From the NCBI GenBank assembly GCA_043228905.1, contig JBHGNT010000009.1, positions 17,980,001 through 18,044,000 on the forward strand: DNA of 64,000 bases, in the 5' to 3' direction. Within the stretch, counting starts at the first letter, position 1. Each line of letters opens with the position of its first letter. Origin of the DNA: Azolla caroliniana (lineage: Eukaryota; Polypodiophyta). Below, one piece after another: positions 37,201 to 49,139 of the stretch. The notes under the pieces are model-generated. The model saw only the letters and a list, made by a program, of their open reading frames with translations, ran no database searches and had not been told where the DNA came from. The position numbers were made by a program, and so were the translations under genes.

Positions 37201-37560
37201 AATCATACATACATTACATATTACATATATACACATATGTACATTCATGCATGTACATACATACATTGCATATGCATATATTACAATCACACATTCATAT
37301 ACATTGAATCATGTACATTGACATATACATATATGCATACACATATGTACATTCGTACATGGACATACCTATATTCATTTATACATTGCTACATATACAT
37401 AAATATTATGCACATATTACAATCACACATCCTTACACATCGAATCGTGTACATTGTCATAAGGATAAATGCATACATACATACATACATACATTCATGC
37501 ATGCATGCATGATATATATATACATACATTACATATGGGTATATGCATACACTTATTATT
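37201..37560. repeat. (TACA)n-rich microsatellite, right part
   Basis: Continuation of the TACATACA-type DNA interrupted by gypsy-G. Confidence 0.85.
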
Positions 37561-37561
37561 A

Positions 37562-37660
37562 AATGAGTTTGAGGGTCACAACCATGGAGAATGGTGTGCT
37601 CAAAATCAATGTCCCTGAGTTTACACCACTTGATGCAGAAATTGTCGTATTCCATCCAAG
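37562..37660 (+). pseudogene. sHSP C-terminal fragment
   Basis: Reads MSLRVTTMENGVLKINVPEF, which matches the end of the alpha-crystallin domain ([11 protein letters not shown] in the two full genes). Nothing upstream is sHSP-like. A remnant, cut at the microsatellite. Confidence 0.55.
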
Positions 37661-38009
37661 CCCAATAACTTTTGTTTGTCGTGGTTGGGGGGCAGTTTTT
37701 GGGGGCCTTTTTCCACCCTTCTTTGTGAGACGAAGGATTATGCCAAGAATTTGAATGAGGGGAATCAAAGAGATTGTGGAATTGGAAGGGATATTCTTCG
37801 GGGAGGATTGTCGCCTCGTTACGACCGTTCTAATAATAGTAGTGTTTATCTTCATGTTTTTAGGTCAAATTATGATGAATAGGGTCATAGTGAAATAAAT
37901 TTCATGTAAGTATGTTTGGATTTGATGAGCAATTCAACATAGATGACATGGTGGGTTAGGCTTGGTTGAAACAACCCGATATATTGGGAATGCATGACAA
38001 GGACAATCG

Positions 38010-38230
38010 ATTAGGGTTTGGGGGGGGGGGGGGGGGGGTCCCATGGCATCCGATGGGTGTTATACCAATTATGGACACTCTCGATTTATGGGAGGGGCCA
38101 TATTTTTACTCCTCCTTGGGTTTTGGGTTTTGGGGGGGGTGGTGTCCCCTGGACACCTGATGGGTGTTATACCAGTTATGGCCACTCCCGATTTATGGGA
38201 GAGGCCATATTTTGGCCTTATTCTTACTCC
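38010..38230. repeat. Poly-G run and ~108-bp tandem duplication
   Basis: A run of about 18 G ends near 38038. GATGGGTGTTATACCA occurs near 38051 and 38159, followed each time by ATGG.CACTC.CGATTTATGG and GGCCATATTTT: two imperfect tandem copies. Confidence 0.8.
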
Positions 38231-39547
38231 TCCTTTCTTTCTCCCTTCTTTCTTGCTCCAGTTTTCTGAAGGCGGAGAGGACGTAGAGGAGTAAGAGGCA
38301 AGAAGCCACATCTTGCTCAATGCAAGCCATGGCCTTTTTCATAACTAAGAGCACTTTGTTCTTAGCCATGATTTTTGTATGTGTAGCACAAGTGGCCCCC
38401 TAGTCCCTATTTATAGGGTTCGTGGCCATATGCCATCATATGTGGGACATATGGGATAGATGCCATTTGTATGTGGGACATATGGGATGGGCATATGTCT
38501 GCCCATTTCCACATGTATCGTGACATTTAGGCCCAAAGTTTGTGTGTCCATTACATATATGATTGTGGGCTTCTCCTTCCTTCTTCATGCCGTTGTATGT
38601 GGGACAAATGAAATGCGATGGGATGGCTGCCCATAATTTATTGATGGAAATGGAAACCTTTCTTTCTGTGTGTTTTCCTTTCTTTTCTCATTTGGGCAGA
38701 GACAGACAGACAGAACACAAACAGAACACAAACAGAGCAGAAGAGAAGGTTGGGCATTTGCTTCTGGCAGGCGCGTCCTAATTAATTTAATAAACCTAAT
38801 TAATTAGGGTTCCTATATAATTAGGGTTTCTGAGACACCCAACACCATTCCCTTCTCTGAAAACTTTGAGACTCCATTGCGCTTTCCTTCTCCTGCTACA
38901 AAGAATTAAAGCAAAACTATCAAGCAAAACCTCCTCTAGGGCTTCTCCTTCCTTCCAGTGTTTGGTTTCTCTCTCAGAATAACTCTTATATATCACTTCT
39001 CTTCTTCTTCTTCTTTTTCATCTATGTAGTCTCTGCTCTTCTTCACTGAAAACCATTTTACAGTTTCTCCCTCAGAAATCTCGATTCTATTCTCTCCTAT
39101 TATTTGCGTCTTGAAAGTAGTCACCAGAAACAAACAAAACTTACCTCCTCCATGGCATGGCGGCTGTGTTTTCTTCCTCGTCGCCACCACAACCACTACC
39201 ACTATCATCATCATCATCATCTGCTTCTTTTTCTTTTGTACCATATTCTTCTCCAATGTCAAATCCTAATTCTTTCGAAGAAACTCTATGCGAGTGTTTG
39301 AAGAGCTGGGAAAAGCCATCATAATTCAGATATGAGAGTGTTATCTCCTGATTTTCCATCAGAATCACGGAAATGGTCTATACCTCTAAAACTCAACTAA
39401 CTGTCTAAATGGTGTATAAAGTCTTATCCATGCATTTTGTAACCATTATGATCTGTGCTTTATATTATGCAGTTATATCCACTCATTTTGTTACCATTCC
39501 GATCCGTGCTTTATATTCTGAAGTTGTATTATGCTTTCTTTTATGCT
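38231..39547. other. Region without a recognised gene; one candidate minus-strand exon
   Basis: 38400-38560 has repeated CATATGTGGGACATATGGGA words. At 39368-39147 the minus strand is open (QEITLSYLNYDGFSQLFKHS, then a D-rich and E-rich stretch) and ends at AGGAGGTAAGT, a consensus splice donor, so it may be a first exon; no matching second exon is recognised. 38990-39250 is CT/CA-rich. Confidence 0.3.
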
Positions 39548-40330
39548 TAGAACAGTAATGGCAGCCAAAATATAACTGGAGATCAATTGAATTGATCTGT
39601 ATTAAGTCCTTCCTTGAGCAGTATCCGATCGGGTCAATTGAAGACCCAATTTGATCAAAGATGATTGGGAGCACTACAGCAAGTTCACTGCACAAGTTGG
39701 TGAAAAAAAGTCCAGATTGTTGGAGATTGATCGTTTGGTCACAAACCCAACGGTAAAAGTGTGAGAAACCCAAGAGACAAGCTCTTAATTGTTTCAATAT
39801 ATTCTAATGTTCACACACGTTAAATACATAGACACCTTATTAGTTTCTAAAAGACACTTTATAAACCTTCCATCCGTGTTGTAACAAGTTCTATTTTTCA
39901 CATTTCCCTTATTATATTACTTCTTTCAAAGTTTACTTATATTCTGTGTGTGTGTGTGTGTGTTTTGTGGGCAGAGAGTACTTAAGGCAATCAAGGAATC
40001 ATCATGCGATGGACTTCTTTTGAAGGTAATGGTGGCTCAAGTTTATGACAGTTTTCTTGAACATTATATATAGTTAGATTTGCAAAGAATTTGGTGGATT
40101 TTGGCTCAATGTTTGGCAATTTTTTGCTAGATACGCAAGAATTTAGTGGGATTTCAATTCCTATTTATAACTGAAAATAGGTTCAGTATCTGAGAGTATA
40201 GAGGGGGTAAAGATGTTGAAGCAGGCTGGTTGGGGAACTGTGATGACTTGTCACAGAAATGGATACTTTTATTGCTGCTGATTTGGCTCTGGGTGTGCAT
40301 GGTAAACTCAGCTTTCTAAGTGTTCGAAAT
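39548..40330 (+). pseudogene. Enolase pseudogene fragment with retained introns
   Basis: Parts of enolase (2-phosphoglycerate hydratase, glycolysis) are clear: NGSQNITGDQ, KSFLEQYPIGSIEDP, then DDWEHYSKFTAQVGEK and LVTNPT up to a donor at 39753; RVLKAIKESSCDGLLLK (39975-40025) between good splice sites; and [19 protein letters not shown] from about 40181. Single-base insertions near 39590, 39645 and 39655 shift the frame, the catalytic HRSGETED segment is broken, and a stop follows near 40280. Exons before and after are absent. The EENNDGSQ-type start resembles plastid enolase. It arose from genomic DNA, not retrocopying, since introns remain. Confidence 0.8.
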
Positions 40331-41100
40331 GTGCATATATTACTAACTTCCCACGCATATTCTACACTTTTGGGTTTGTGGGCAAAAGTAGGGAACCAAA
40401 CTTTAGGGTAATAGAATCACACAATATATGAGAGGTTTTGGTGTTGATTCTCTTCACGAGCTTGGATTGGATCGTGGCAACAGCGAAGCTTCATGAATTC
40501 TTTCTCAATCTGCTGTTAACCTGTCCTTTCTATCTCCCTCCAAGGAGCAGAGGGCAAGGCTTCCCGAATAGATATACTGAGCGTATACTATAAACATATC
40601 CAATAGAAGTATCCCACACTACCATCAGTCAAAGGAAAAGGAAGCATGGATTGATTGGCATTGATTGGCACATGGTATGCAAAAGGAAATCACATATCAC
40701 TCACTTCTTCCATCGGCTTGTGTCTCCATTGGCATTGTGGGAGTCAATAATAAGCAAGTCAAAAGGAAAACTGCTAACAAAGATTGGGAGTGCACATAGG
40801 CCATCCCAACACCAGATCATGGAGATCATCATTCACACTCAATGATCTGCACAAGGGCACCCAAAATGCAAACAGTTTACTTCCTCACTGCCTCACTCCA
40901 CCACACCAACAAACAATAGATTCCACATCCACTTACCACCCATTCAACCCATATGGAATAGTCCTGCAGTTTATGCTTGTAAAAAACCATGTCAAATATT
41001 TCACATTGTAAAGTGTAAAGCCATCTCATACATTAACAGCTTTTATTTTAGAAAAATGTCGATAAACTGAACACCATCGCTCGATTCCAGCACATGAGCA
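40331..41100. other. Intergenic, no gene seen
   Basis: Short frames only and no recognisable motifs. Confidence 0.5.
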
Positions 41101-41114
41101 ACTCATCTTTGGTT

Positions 41115-41900
41115 TCAGATGTCATTCAGCTTAGTGAGGGATAACCAGTAAGTTCTTCTTGCATACAGCTTGAGAAGAAGACAAATTCTCAGCCTCCGAA
41201 GAATTGAAGTGCAATTTTCGGTAGAACACATCCCAGCTTTACAGCACTCTGTTTTTTTAATCTGGTAAAAATTCCATAAGATTTTTGGTTTCCAAACGTT
41301 CAAAAGATTCCTTTAAGAATGGATGGAAATGACTTTTGACAGTGTCAACTAAAACAGAAAAATAAATGTAAAAGTAATGATCCACATCCTCTTCCTTGAT
41401 ATTCTTAAGGAGGCTCACCAGAGCATGAAGTGCAGCATCTTCATCCGCAGGCGACAACAACATCTTCGTGGTTGCAACATTACTATTGTTCTTATGTAAA
41501 CAAATACTTCATTCTATGAACCTGTTTTTTTCAAAATTTGGAGGCTTTTTACCATTCATTAGGCCAACATACTGCTCTTTGAGAAGGATCGATTCATTCT
41601 TGTGAATCAAATTAGTCCCATCATAAGCTCTTTCAGAAAAAACACAAATCAGCCCCCTTTTTCTCGACATGTAGAATATTGAATTGTGCCGAATAACCAT
41701 GGCCAAAAGGTTTTGAGGTAATCTAGATACTCTTTCCTGAAGTGAAGGAGGTAGTCAAACAATATCTTATTCTCTAAAGATCTCATGCACCACAGCCACC
41801 TGACACTTCTCAAACTCCATGCGGATAAGAATATACTAGCCTGGAATGAAAATCGACAGGAAAACCTAGTAAACATACTCGGAAACATGAGTTTTTGCAA
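41115..41900 (-). pseudogene. Unidentified minus-strand gene remnant
   Basis: Stretches with protein-like composition appear in changing frames: one with SLQERVSRLPQNLLAMVIRH and GLICVFSERAYDGTNLIHKN (41850-41510), another with LLSPADEDAALHALVSLLKN and VDTVKSHFHPFLKESFERLE (41463-41257). Frames change and stops intervene. I cannot name the family; it may be several exons of one gene or a pseudogene. Confidence 0.3.
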
Positions 41901-42416
41901 TTGATTTAACTAATTTAATTTGTGGAAATAAAGTCTATGTATTATATATAAAAAAGTCTTCGATATTGTTCAACATCGGCAACATGATTCTCGCAATTTG
42001 TTCTCAAGATGAAATAATAACAATAGTAATGTTTGATAACGAACCTTTGTCAAATTTTATGATATCCAACTACACTCAACAGTATCATAGTAAACTTTGT
42101 AAATTTTGGACCCTCTCTACGATTTCGATTATAAGTTATTGATTGTGACAGTTCTTCTTGAACATTTTATGCCATAGGATGTCAGTTGCAAACAATCAAA
42201 AGGTAATGAAGAGTTTACCAATATGTGACATGTTGAAAGGCTAAAAAAGGATTTAAGAGTGTTCTAGTCAATGGGTACATTTAGTCAGTGAAAGGCCCAA
42301 TTTGTTTTTTTCTCTTCTCTTTCACAAAAAACATAGCCCTAATAGCCATCACAAAGACCGTCCCTCTTTCTATAATCCACGTTGTGGTTCGGTTCGTTCT
42401 CTCGGCTAGCTTGTTA

Positions 42417-42495
42417 AGCTCTAGAGTCTATTCCCTTTGACCGGCAGTACTCTTCGAACCGCCCTTGATATCCACCTCCATTATCCGCCCTTGAT
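42417..42495 (-). pseudogene. Copia integrase fragment
   Basis: Minus strand reads RADNGGGYQGRFEEYCRSKG, the region of the second catalytic Asp of copia integrases (SDNGGEYRG..FEEYC). About 80 bp only. Confidence 0.55.
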
Positions 42496-42500
42496 AACTG

Positions 42501-43714
42501 AAACATGATTCTTTCGGGGAACCTTAGTGTTTTCTTGGCTACTTCATCTAGATAGTTCATAGTACATACTATGGATAACTTGTCAAATAAGATGGGACAA
42601 AAATTGGGGGATTTGGTACCGTGTGACACCTTTTCAAACTTTCCTAGCCAAAATTGAACTAGCTCCAAACTAACCAACACCCTACATTCCAACAAGCCAG
42701 CAGTAATAGTAGTCAAAATTGCATTTTGGTTACACCAAAATGGTCATGACTCGTTGCTTTGTGACCCTTAGAGGGAATGATTGTTATTTTTCCATGAAGA
42801 TGATATTGGTATTTCCATGCATGATCTTGGGTGCATGGGAGTGAACTTCACGATTCATCAATTTCCATCACGATCTTCTTCATGTGATCGACACATTCTT
42901 CCTTTGATGTCATGGTAATAATAATGTAAAAGTCCTCTATAACATTATATTTTCCTATATATTAAATCTAAACTATATGTATGTCCTTGTGTGAAGAAGA
43001 ACTTATTATGGTAAGAATATAAATAGGATGTGTGACATGAACCATATAAATATGGCCTTGTTGGTTGAATTAAGAAATTATGATTGGTTAAGATCATACA
43101 ACAATGCCCATTTAAGAAGACGATTCTTCTCAATCATAGACTTATAGTATTAATATTCATTTTTTGCCATTGCCAATAAGTAAAGATAAAGGTCAATGAT
43201 AAGCAATATCATGGAGAAAAATAAAGTCAACGAGAAGTACATCATAATACCACATACTTCAATGAGGATATTAGGTAGTATTGAGTCTTGACCACAAGTA
43301 TTTCATTTGGTGAAATTTGGACTCACTCTTGAGCCTTTCAAGCAATTTTCTCTCAAACCATAAGAGATAGGCTTTGATTGTCGGACTTTACAATTTGTTT
43401 TTTTTGGAGAAAACATCATTAGCCAAATCCAAATCCAAATCTCATCAATCAAAATCCTTTCAATGAGAATTCTCTACTGTCGGGTCATACTACATGCGTT
43501 TAGATGGCACCTACTCAAATACTTTTACCACCCCTCGATATATCTAGAAGTTTATTGATGCAGTGACATAACCCCGATATTTAGCCTAAATCATAAACGA
43601 TAAACCCATAACCTATAGATTTAATTGAATCAAGCCTGTATACGAACATCTATTACATTTAATCTTGTCAGTCTATGTGTATGATGTATGAAACGTGTGT
43701 GTCTCTTACCGCCA
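42501..43714. repeat. Segmental duplication, copy 1
   Basis: Matches 44340-46096 (minus the solo LTR) almost throughout, from AACATGATT..TT..GGGGAACCTTAG to GTGTGTCTCTTACCGCCA. No gene recognised in it. It preserves the empty solo-LTR site (GTGTTTTCTTGGCTA near 42528). Confidence 0.9.
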
Positions 43715-43799
43715 TGGTGATTTGTGTGTGTCATCCTTGCGTAGGGGCCATGCTAATCTTCTTTGAGAGAGAGCCGGGAGGGGGTTAGGGAGCTTGTAT

Positions 43800-43987
43800 A
43801 CTACATAGTGGATTGTCTGAGAGAGAGAGAGAGGGAGGGCGGGTGGTTTCCAAACCAGTTCACAAACCGGTTTAGGGATCGGTTTGGTTCAGGTTTGAGA
43901 ACCCCAAAACGGTTTATGCTTAACCGGTTTGGTTTGGATAAGGCCAAACCAGTTAAGCCTAAACCGAACCGTTGCCGATCCCTATCC
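43800..43987. mobile_element. AACCG-rich element, truncated copy 2
   Basis: Contains AACCGGTTT words and ends GTTGCCGATCCCTA, like the end of the 29205-29592 element; the (GA)n run matches the (CT)n run there in opposite orientation. The other terminus is not clear. Confidence 0.5.
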
Positions 43988-44339
43988 TTGGGCCTTGGCA
44001 AAACCCATTTTTCCCACTAAGCAATTCTTTAATAAACTAAGCAATACAATATTGCCAATGCCATACTATAGTGCCTTAAATTTCGTTTTTGCATGGAACA
44101 AGGGAAGTCATAGTTGAATCATTGCAATTACTGTGAGCACCGTGGGGTTATGAGATAGATTGTAACTACACAAAATAAAGTTTATAAAGTTCACACAAAG
44201 CTTGGGAGAGGGTAGGTAGTACTGAGAAAACTATATGGGATATTTATGGTTTATGGCCCAATGATTAAAGATAAATTAAAAACTTTTGTCTATATTTACA
44301 ATCAAGGGAAGTTGCACATTATGCAATGAGATATGGTTC

Positions 44340-46096
44340 AAACATGATTGTTTTGGGGAACCTTAGTGTTTTCTGTTGGGAACCAGGTCCCTTCGAATGG
44401 GAAGAGAAGAATCGAATTGGTGAGTAACTCGGTCGAGGCCGAAACCAAAACCAAAACCGAAATTGAAAACTGAAATCATTTCGGAAGACTATAATTGTAA
44501 ATAGTCTAAAATGCCTTTTGCGGGCTATACTCGTAAATAGCCAGAAGGTTGCTTTTGTTTATAAGCAACTAGGGCAACACATTAGTAAAGTGTAGTTGAT
44601 CATTATTGTAAAGTTAGAACCAGGTAGTTGCCTCAGTAACCGTGACAGAGAGAGAGAGTGTGTGTAACTCTATAGCCATCTGTCAGACGAAGGAGAACTC
44701 GAGGTCGTTGCCTCCGAGTTCCATATTTGTACTTCCTCTCTACTATATCGATTTTTTTTCTCGGGGTTTGTGGACCCCTGTGGTTTTTTCCCATTTCGGG
44801 TTTTCCACGTAAAATATCGGTCTCTGTGTCTTCACGTTTTTTTTGTCTGTGTACTAGTTCTTGGTTTTTGCACACGAATACGAACATGTAATCGGCTGAG
44901 ATCGGTCGATTCCTAACATTTTCTTGGCTACATCTAGATAGCTCATAGTACATACTATGGATAACTTGTCAAATAAGATGGGACAAAAATCGGGCAATTT
45001 GGTACCGTGTGACACCTTTTCAAACTTCCCTAGCCAAAAGTGAACTAGCTCCAAACTAACCAACACCCTACCTTCCAACAAGCCATTAATAATAGTAGTC
45101 AAAATTATATTTTGGTTAAACCAAAATGGTCATGACTTGTTGCTTTGTGGCCCTTAGAGTGAATGATCGCCATTTTTCCATGAAGACAATATTGGTATTT
45201 CCATGCATGATCTTGGGTGCATGGGAGTGAACTTCATGATTCATCAATTTCCATCACGATCATCTTCATGTGCTTGACACATTCTTCCTTTGATGTCATG
45301 GTAATAATAATGTAAAAGTCCTATATAACATTAAAATTTCCTAAATATTAAATCTAAACTATATGTATGTCCTTGTGTGAAGAAGAACTTATTATGGTAA
45401 GAATATAAATAGGATGTGTGACATGAACCATATAAATATGGCCTTGTTGGTTGAATTAAGAAATTATGATTGGTTAAGATCATACAAGAATGCCCATTTA
45501 AGAAGACGATTCTTCTCAATCATAGACCTATAGTATTAATATTCATTTTTTGCCATTGCCAATAAGTAAAGATGTAAAGGTCAATGATAAGCAATATCAT
45601 GGAGAAAAATAAAGTCAACGAGAAGTACATCATAATACCACATACTTCAATGAGGATATTAGGTAGTATTGACAACAAGTATTTCATTTGGCGAAATTTG
45701 GACTCACTCTTGGGCTTTTCAAGCAAATTTCTCTCAAACCATAAGAGAGAGGCTTTGATTGTCGGACTTTACGATTAGTTTTTTTGGGAGAAAACATCAT
45801 TAGCCAAATCCAAATCCAAATCTCATCAATCAAAATCCTTTCAATGAGAATTCTCTACTGCTGGGTCATACTACATGTGTTTAGATGACACCTAATCAAA
45901 TACTTTTACCACCCCTCGATATATCTAAAAGTTTATTGATGCAATGACATAACCCCAATATTTAGCCTAAATCATAAACGATAAACCCATAACCTATAGA
46001 TTAAATTGAATCAAAGCTTGTATGCGAACATCTATTACATTTAATCCTGTCAGTCTATGTGTATGATGTATGAAACATGTGTGTCTCTTACCGCCA
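44340..46096. repeat. Segmental duplication, copy 2 (contains a solo LTR)
   Basis: Aligns with 42501-43714; small substitutions and short indels only, apart from the 545-bp LTR plus its TSD at 44374-44923. Confidence 0.9.
44374..44918 (+). mobile_element. Solo copia LTR with target duplication
   Basis: TGTTGGGAACCAGG...TTCCTAACA, 545 bp, flanked by TTTTC at 44369-44373 and 44919-44923. Related to the copia-1 LTR (same termini, TTTTCCACGTAAA block). Copy 1 of the duplication shows the unoccupied site with one TTTTC. A solo LTR forms when the two LTRs of an inserted element recombine. Confidence 0.95.
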
Positions 46097-46338
46097 CGAT
46101 GGTTTGCAACGAATCCCGAATCAAACAGGCCAACCTTGACGGTAAACAAAGGTTTGGTATGTTTGTTTAGTTTCTAAATTTGTGGGTGTTTTTAAGTTTC
46201 CCTTACTAGTACTTGAACTGCACACGGTTATTCCCTTAGAGGAGGACTTCCAAGATCCCAATACTTGTCCTTGGTTTTCATACTGGGCACGTTTTATGAA
46301 AGCGAGTTCAAGCAAGGCACATGAATTTCCTCTACAAT

Positions 46339-46400
46339 GTTCTGGAAACATCAGCAAATGGATACGTCGCGAATGTTCTAGAAACATCAGGAAACTTCTT
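46339..46400 (+). promoter_or_regulatory. Heat-shock elements of sHSP-2
   Basis: GCGAATGTTCTAGAAACATC at 46369-46388 has GAA..TTC..GAA units in correct register (46371-46383), and TTCTGGAA is at 46340-46347. A TATATATATA stretch follows near 46428. About 230-270 bp upstream of the start codon. Confidence 0.8.
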
Positions 46401-46612
46401 TCTCCTTCTCCTGCACAAACAGACACACATATATATATGGACAGTACAGTTCCTCATTGCCATCTCCAAGTAGCTGCAAACATTTTCTGTAATCACTAAA
46501 CTATCCATTTGACTCCCAATCTTCACCGTTCCACGTACAACAGAGAATTCTTTCCCTGTATTCAGAGCGATTTTTCCTTGCCTCTTATCTACATCGAATC
46601 CATTGCCAAATT

Positions 46613-47248
46613 ATGGCTGTTTCTCTCTTTGGACGTGGCAATCGCAAAGCAACAGAGGACCCCCTCGATGCGTTCTTCTCCGACTCCCTCCTATTCCCCT
46701 CTTTCCCGCTCTCTTCTGCTTGGACAATCTCATCTTTCCCCGACCATCCTGGCTTTGCCCGAGATGTTGCCGCTGTCGCTAACACTCAGGTGGATTGGAA
46801 GGAGACCGCCGATTCCCACATCTTCAAGGCGAATTTGCCTGGTAAGTTATCTAAATGCTTCATTCCTAATCCTAAATTACTTTTAATTAATTAACACCTG
46901 ATTTCATCCGATTTCGTCTCTTCTAATTTATGTGGTATCTGACTTATGATGCAACACATCTGCTGTTTAGGTCTGAGCAAGCAGGAAGTGAAGGTCCAGG
47001 TGGAGGAAGGGCGTGTGCTGCAGATCAGTGGGGAGCGTAAGAAAGAGGAGACATCTTCTTCAGACAGGTGGCACCGAGTAGAAAGATCACAGGGGAGTTT
47101 CCTTAGACGCTTTAAGCTCCCTGAAAACACTAAGTTGGAGGAGGTGAAGGCGGCCATGGAGAATGGTGTGCTCACCGTCACTGTCCCCAAGGCTGCACCG
47201 CCTGAGCCAAAAGCTGAGGTCCGCACCATTGACATTTCTTCGGGGTGA
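46613..47248 (+). CDS. Class I-like cytosolic small heat-shock protein (sHSP-2), two exons
   Basis: Exon 1 46613-46841, intron 46842-46970 (129 bp, GTAAGT...TTTAG, phase 1), exon 2 46971-47248; 168 residues. Same architecture as sHSP-1: [12 protein letters not shown] start, [13 protein letters not shown] arm with an extra 11-residue segment ([11 protein letters not shown]), alpha-crystallin domain ([47 protein letters not shown]) and a C-terminal I-D-I. Intron site and length match sHSP-1 exactly, so the two are duplicates in opposite orientation. The protein should form oligomers that hold unfolding proteins during heat stress. Heat-shock elements upstream support heat induction. Confidence 0.92.
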
Positions 47249-48297
47249 ATTGTTGTCAATCACCAGAGATCTTTTGTTTCAGTGGAGGATTAATATCAAT
47301 CATTATTGGCAACAGTGCCGATTATGTAACAGAGAATCAAAAGTGTTCTGAGTTACTCTTTGTTATAATTGTCTTATGTATCTTCGTTGAATCAGGACTT
47401 GTAAAAGAGATGCCTTTTGTGTATAAGCAAGTACTCTTTGTTTGTCTATTTGTTTACTACAAATATTGCATCTGCTAGTCTGAATCCTGTGTACGTACTC
47501 GGATCTACAGCTTCCTCCTGTGTTGCATATGAGAAACTAATATGATAAGAGTCTGTGATCTTGTATTGGTTGTATGTAACCGTACCTGGATGAACGTGAT
47601 GATAGAGTCTTCTTCCGAACAAGAAATGGAATCTATGGATGAAGCATATAAATACCTTAGTTAAATTGCTCTTCGGACAAAGAGAAGACATATTGGTCAA
47701 ATGTTCCCCTTATGAATGCTCTCCCACTTGCGCCACTAATGAAATGTTTAGTAGAAGGAAACCCTTGAAACCCAAGTTACAAGATATCAACTAACCAATT
47801 TGCTGATCAAAGTTCTCTTCTAAAACGGAACATTGAGATGTTTCTCCTAATTGAATTGTTTTATGCAAGTGAACACACTTGCAATCTCATCTAGGGATAT
47901 TTCTCCCATTTTACCTTGTATTGGGGCTAACATTGGTGGTTAATATTTGGAATGTAATATTCCAACTTTGACATTTTAACATATTGTTACTTCATCCTTA
48001 GTGCCTTTAGAACCTTGTCCTCAATGATCATATACTTTATAGCATGACTTGAGAGCTCCAATAGATCTTTTACTCCCCATCTCTTAAACCATTTCATAAT
48101 GTCAAGTACTCGATTAAATGTGCGGATTTTGTTGTTACTAAGTTTTTGTGCATTGCATCATATGTTCCAAACTTGTTTTGACAAATCTATGATAAGGCAT
48201 ATTCATGACTTTTATGATATATGTACTTGTTTACTCTTTGCATAAGTACCTTAATGGGATGAGGACTTGTTTCTAATAGCATGAGAAGATAGAATGT
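47249..48297. other. 3' flank of sHSP-2 and intergenic DNA
   Basis: No further gene recognised. Confidence 0.5.
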
Positions 48298-48483
48298 TTA
48301 GGATTTTGCCAATTGTCTATGTAAGAATTTGTTTTGGATTTTCTCCATTTCATTCCATGCACTAAGTGAGGTAGTGCCAACCCACACTTGAGGTTGGGAT
48401 TTGGACGAGGAGTGCTTGAACTTGGACACTAAGTAGTGGAGGACGTCAATCAAGACCATGCTCGTGGAGAATGGAACCAACAC
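48298..48483 (-). pseudogene. Possible LINE reverse transcriptase fragment
   Basis: The minus strand reads VWVGTTSLSAWNEMEKIQNK and FLHRQL, resembling the conserved W..I...QNKFLRR segment after the RT domain in plant LINE-type elements. Short and broken. Confidence 0.35.
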
Positions 48484-48645
48484 CTAATTGTAGATAATGA
48501 TGTTCTGTCAAGGTCATTTGCCATGGCTTGCACTCAACCCCTTTGCATGTAGATCAACATGTGCCATTGTGGAGGATTCTTAGAAAGGCATATGATAGAG
48601 TTTAGTTCATATAGATTTCTTTGTCTCTCTTATTAAGGTGCATTA

Positions 48646-49113
48646 TGGGGTGTCCTTAGGTTGTCCCAACTAGGACACAATCCCAATCTGAACTGGAACT
48701 CACCAAGGGGGTCAATCCCAATCCCAGCAAAGGCGCCACCTTGAGTCTAGGGGACCATCCAACAGCTAGTCCCAACGACCATATTTGACCCATATAAGAA
48801 GGATTACTCCTCATTTGTAACCATTCCCAAATTCAGAGATTCACTCCCACTCTCTCCTATTCTCTCATTTTCATTTTGGCTCTAAGGGGCATGTACCATT
48901 TTGCTTTCTCTCTCGCCTTTGTGGTTTTGGGAAGTTGTCTCGACTCACTCCTAACTTGTTCAAACTCCGAGTGGTAGATTGTGGTTTGGCTCAATTTGGG
49001 AAGGTTGTAAGCTTTTGTATTCATAATGAAATATAACTATGATTAGTGTCCTAATTGGTGTCCCAAATGTGTTTTCTTATGGTCTTGAGACCCCCATAAT
49101 CTAGGGGCATAAC
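48646..49113 (+). mobile_element. LTR-H left LTR
   Basis: About 468 bp with CATATAAGAAGGATTACTC (likely TATA region) and a shared tail TTGTAAGCTTTTGTATTCAT. Confidence 0.7.
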
Positions 49114-49139
49114 ATTTTGTACCAAAGTAGGAACACGAG

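Noticed and set aside
39104-39301. Plus-strand frame with a His/Tyr/Leu-rich stretch
   Set aside because: Produced by a CAT/CAC and TCT-rich tract; no protein features.
46891-47259. Minus-strand frame overlapping sHSP-2 exon 2
   Set aside because: Shadow of the conserved alpha-crystallin coding strand.
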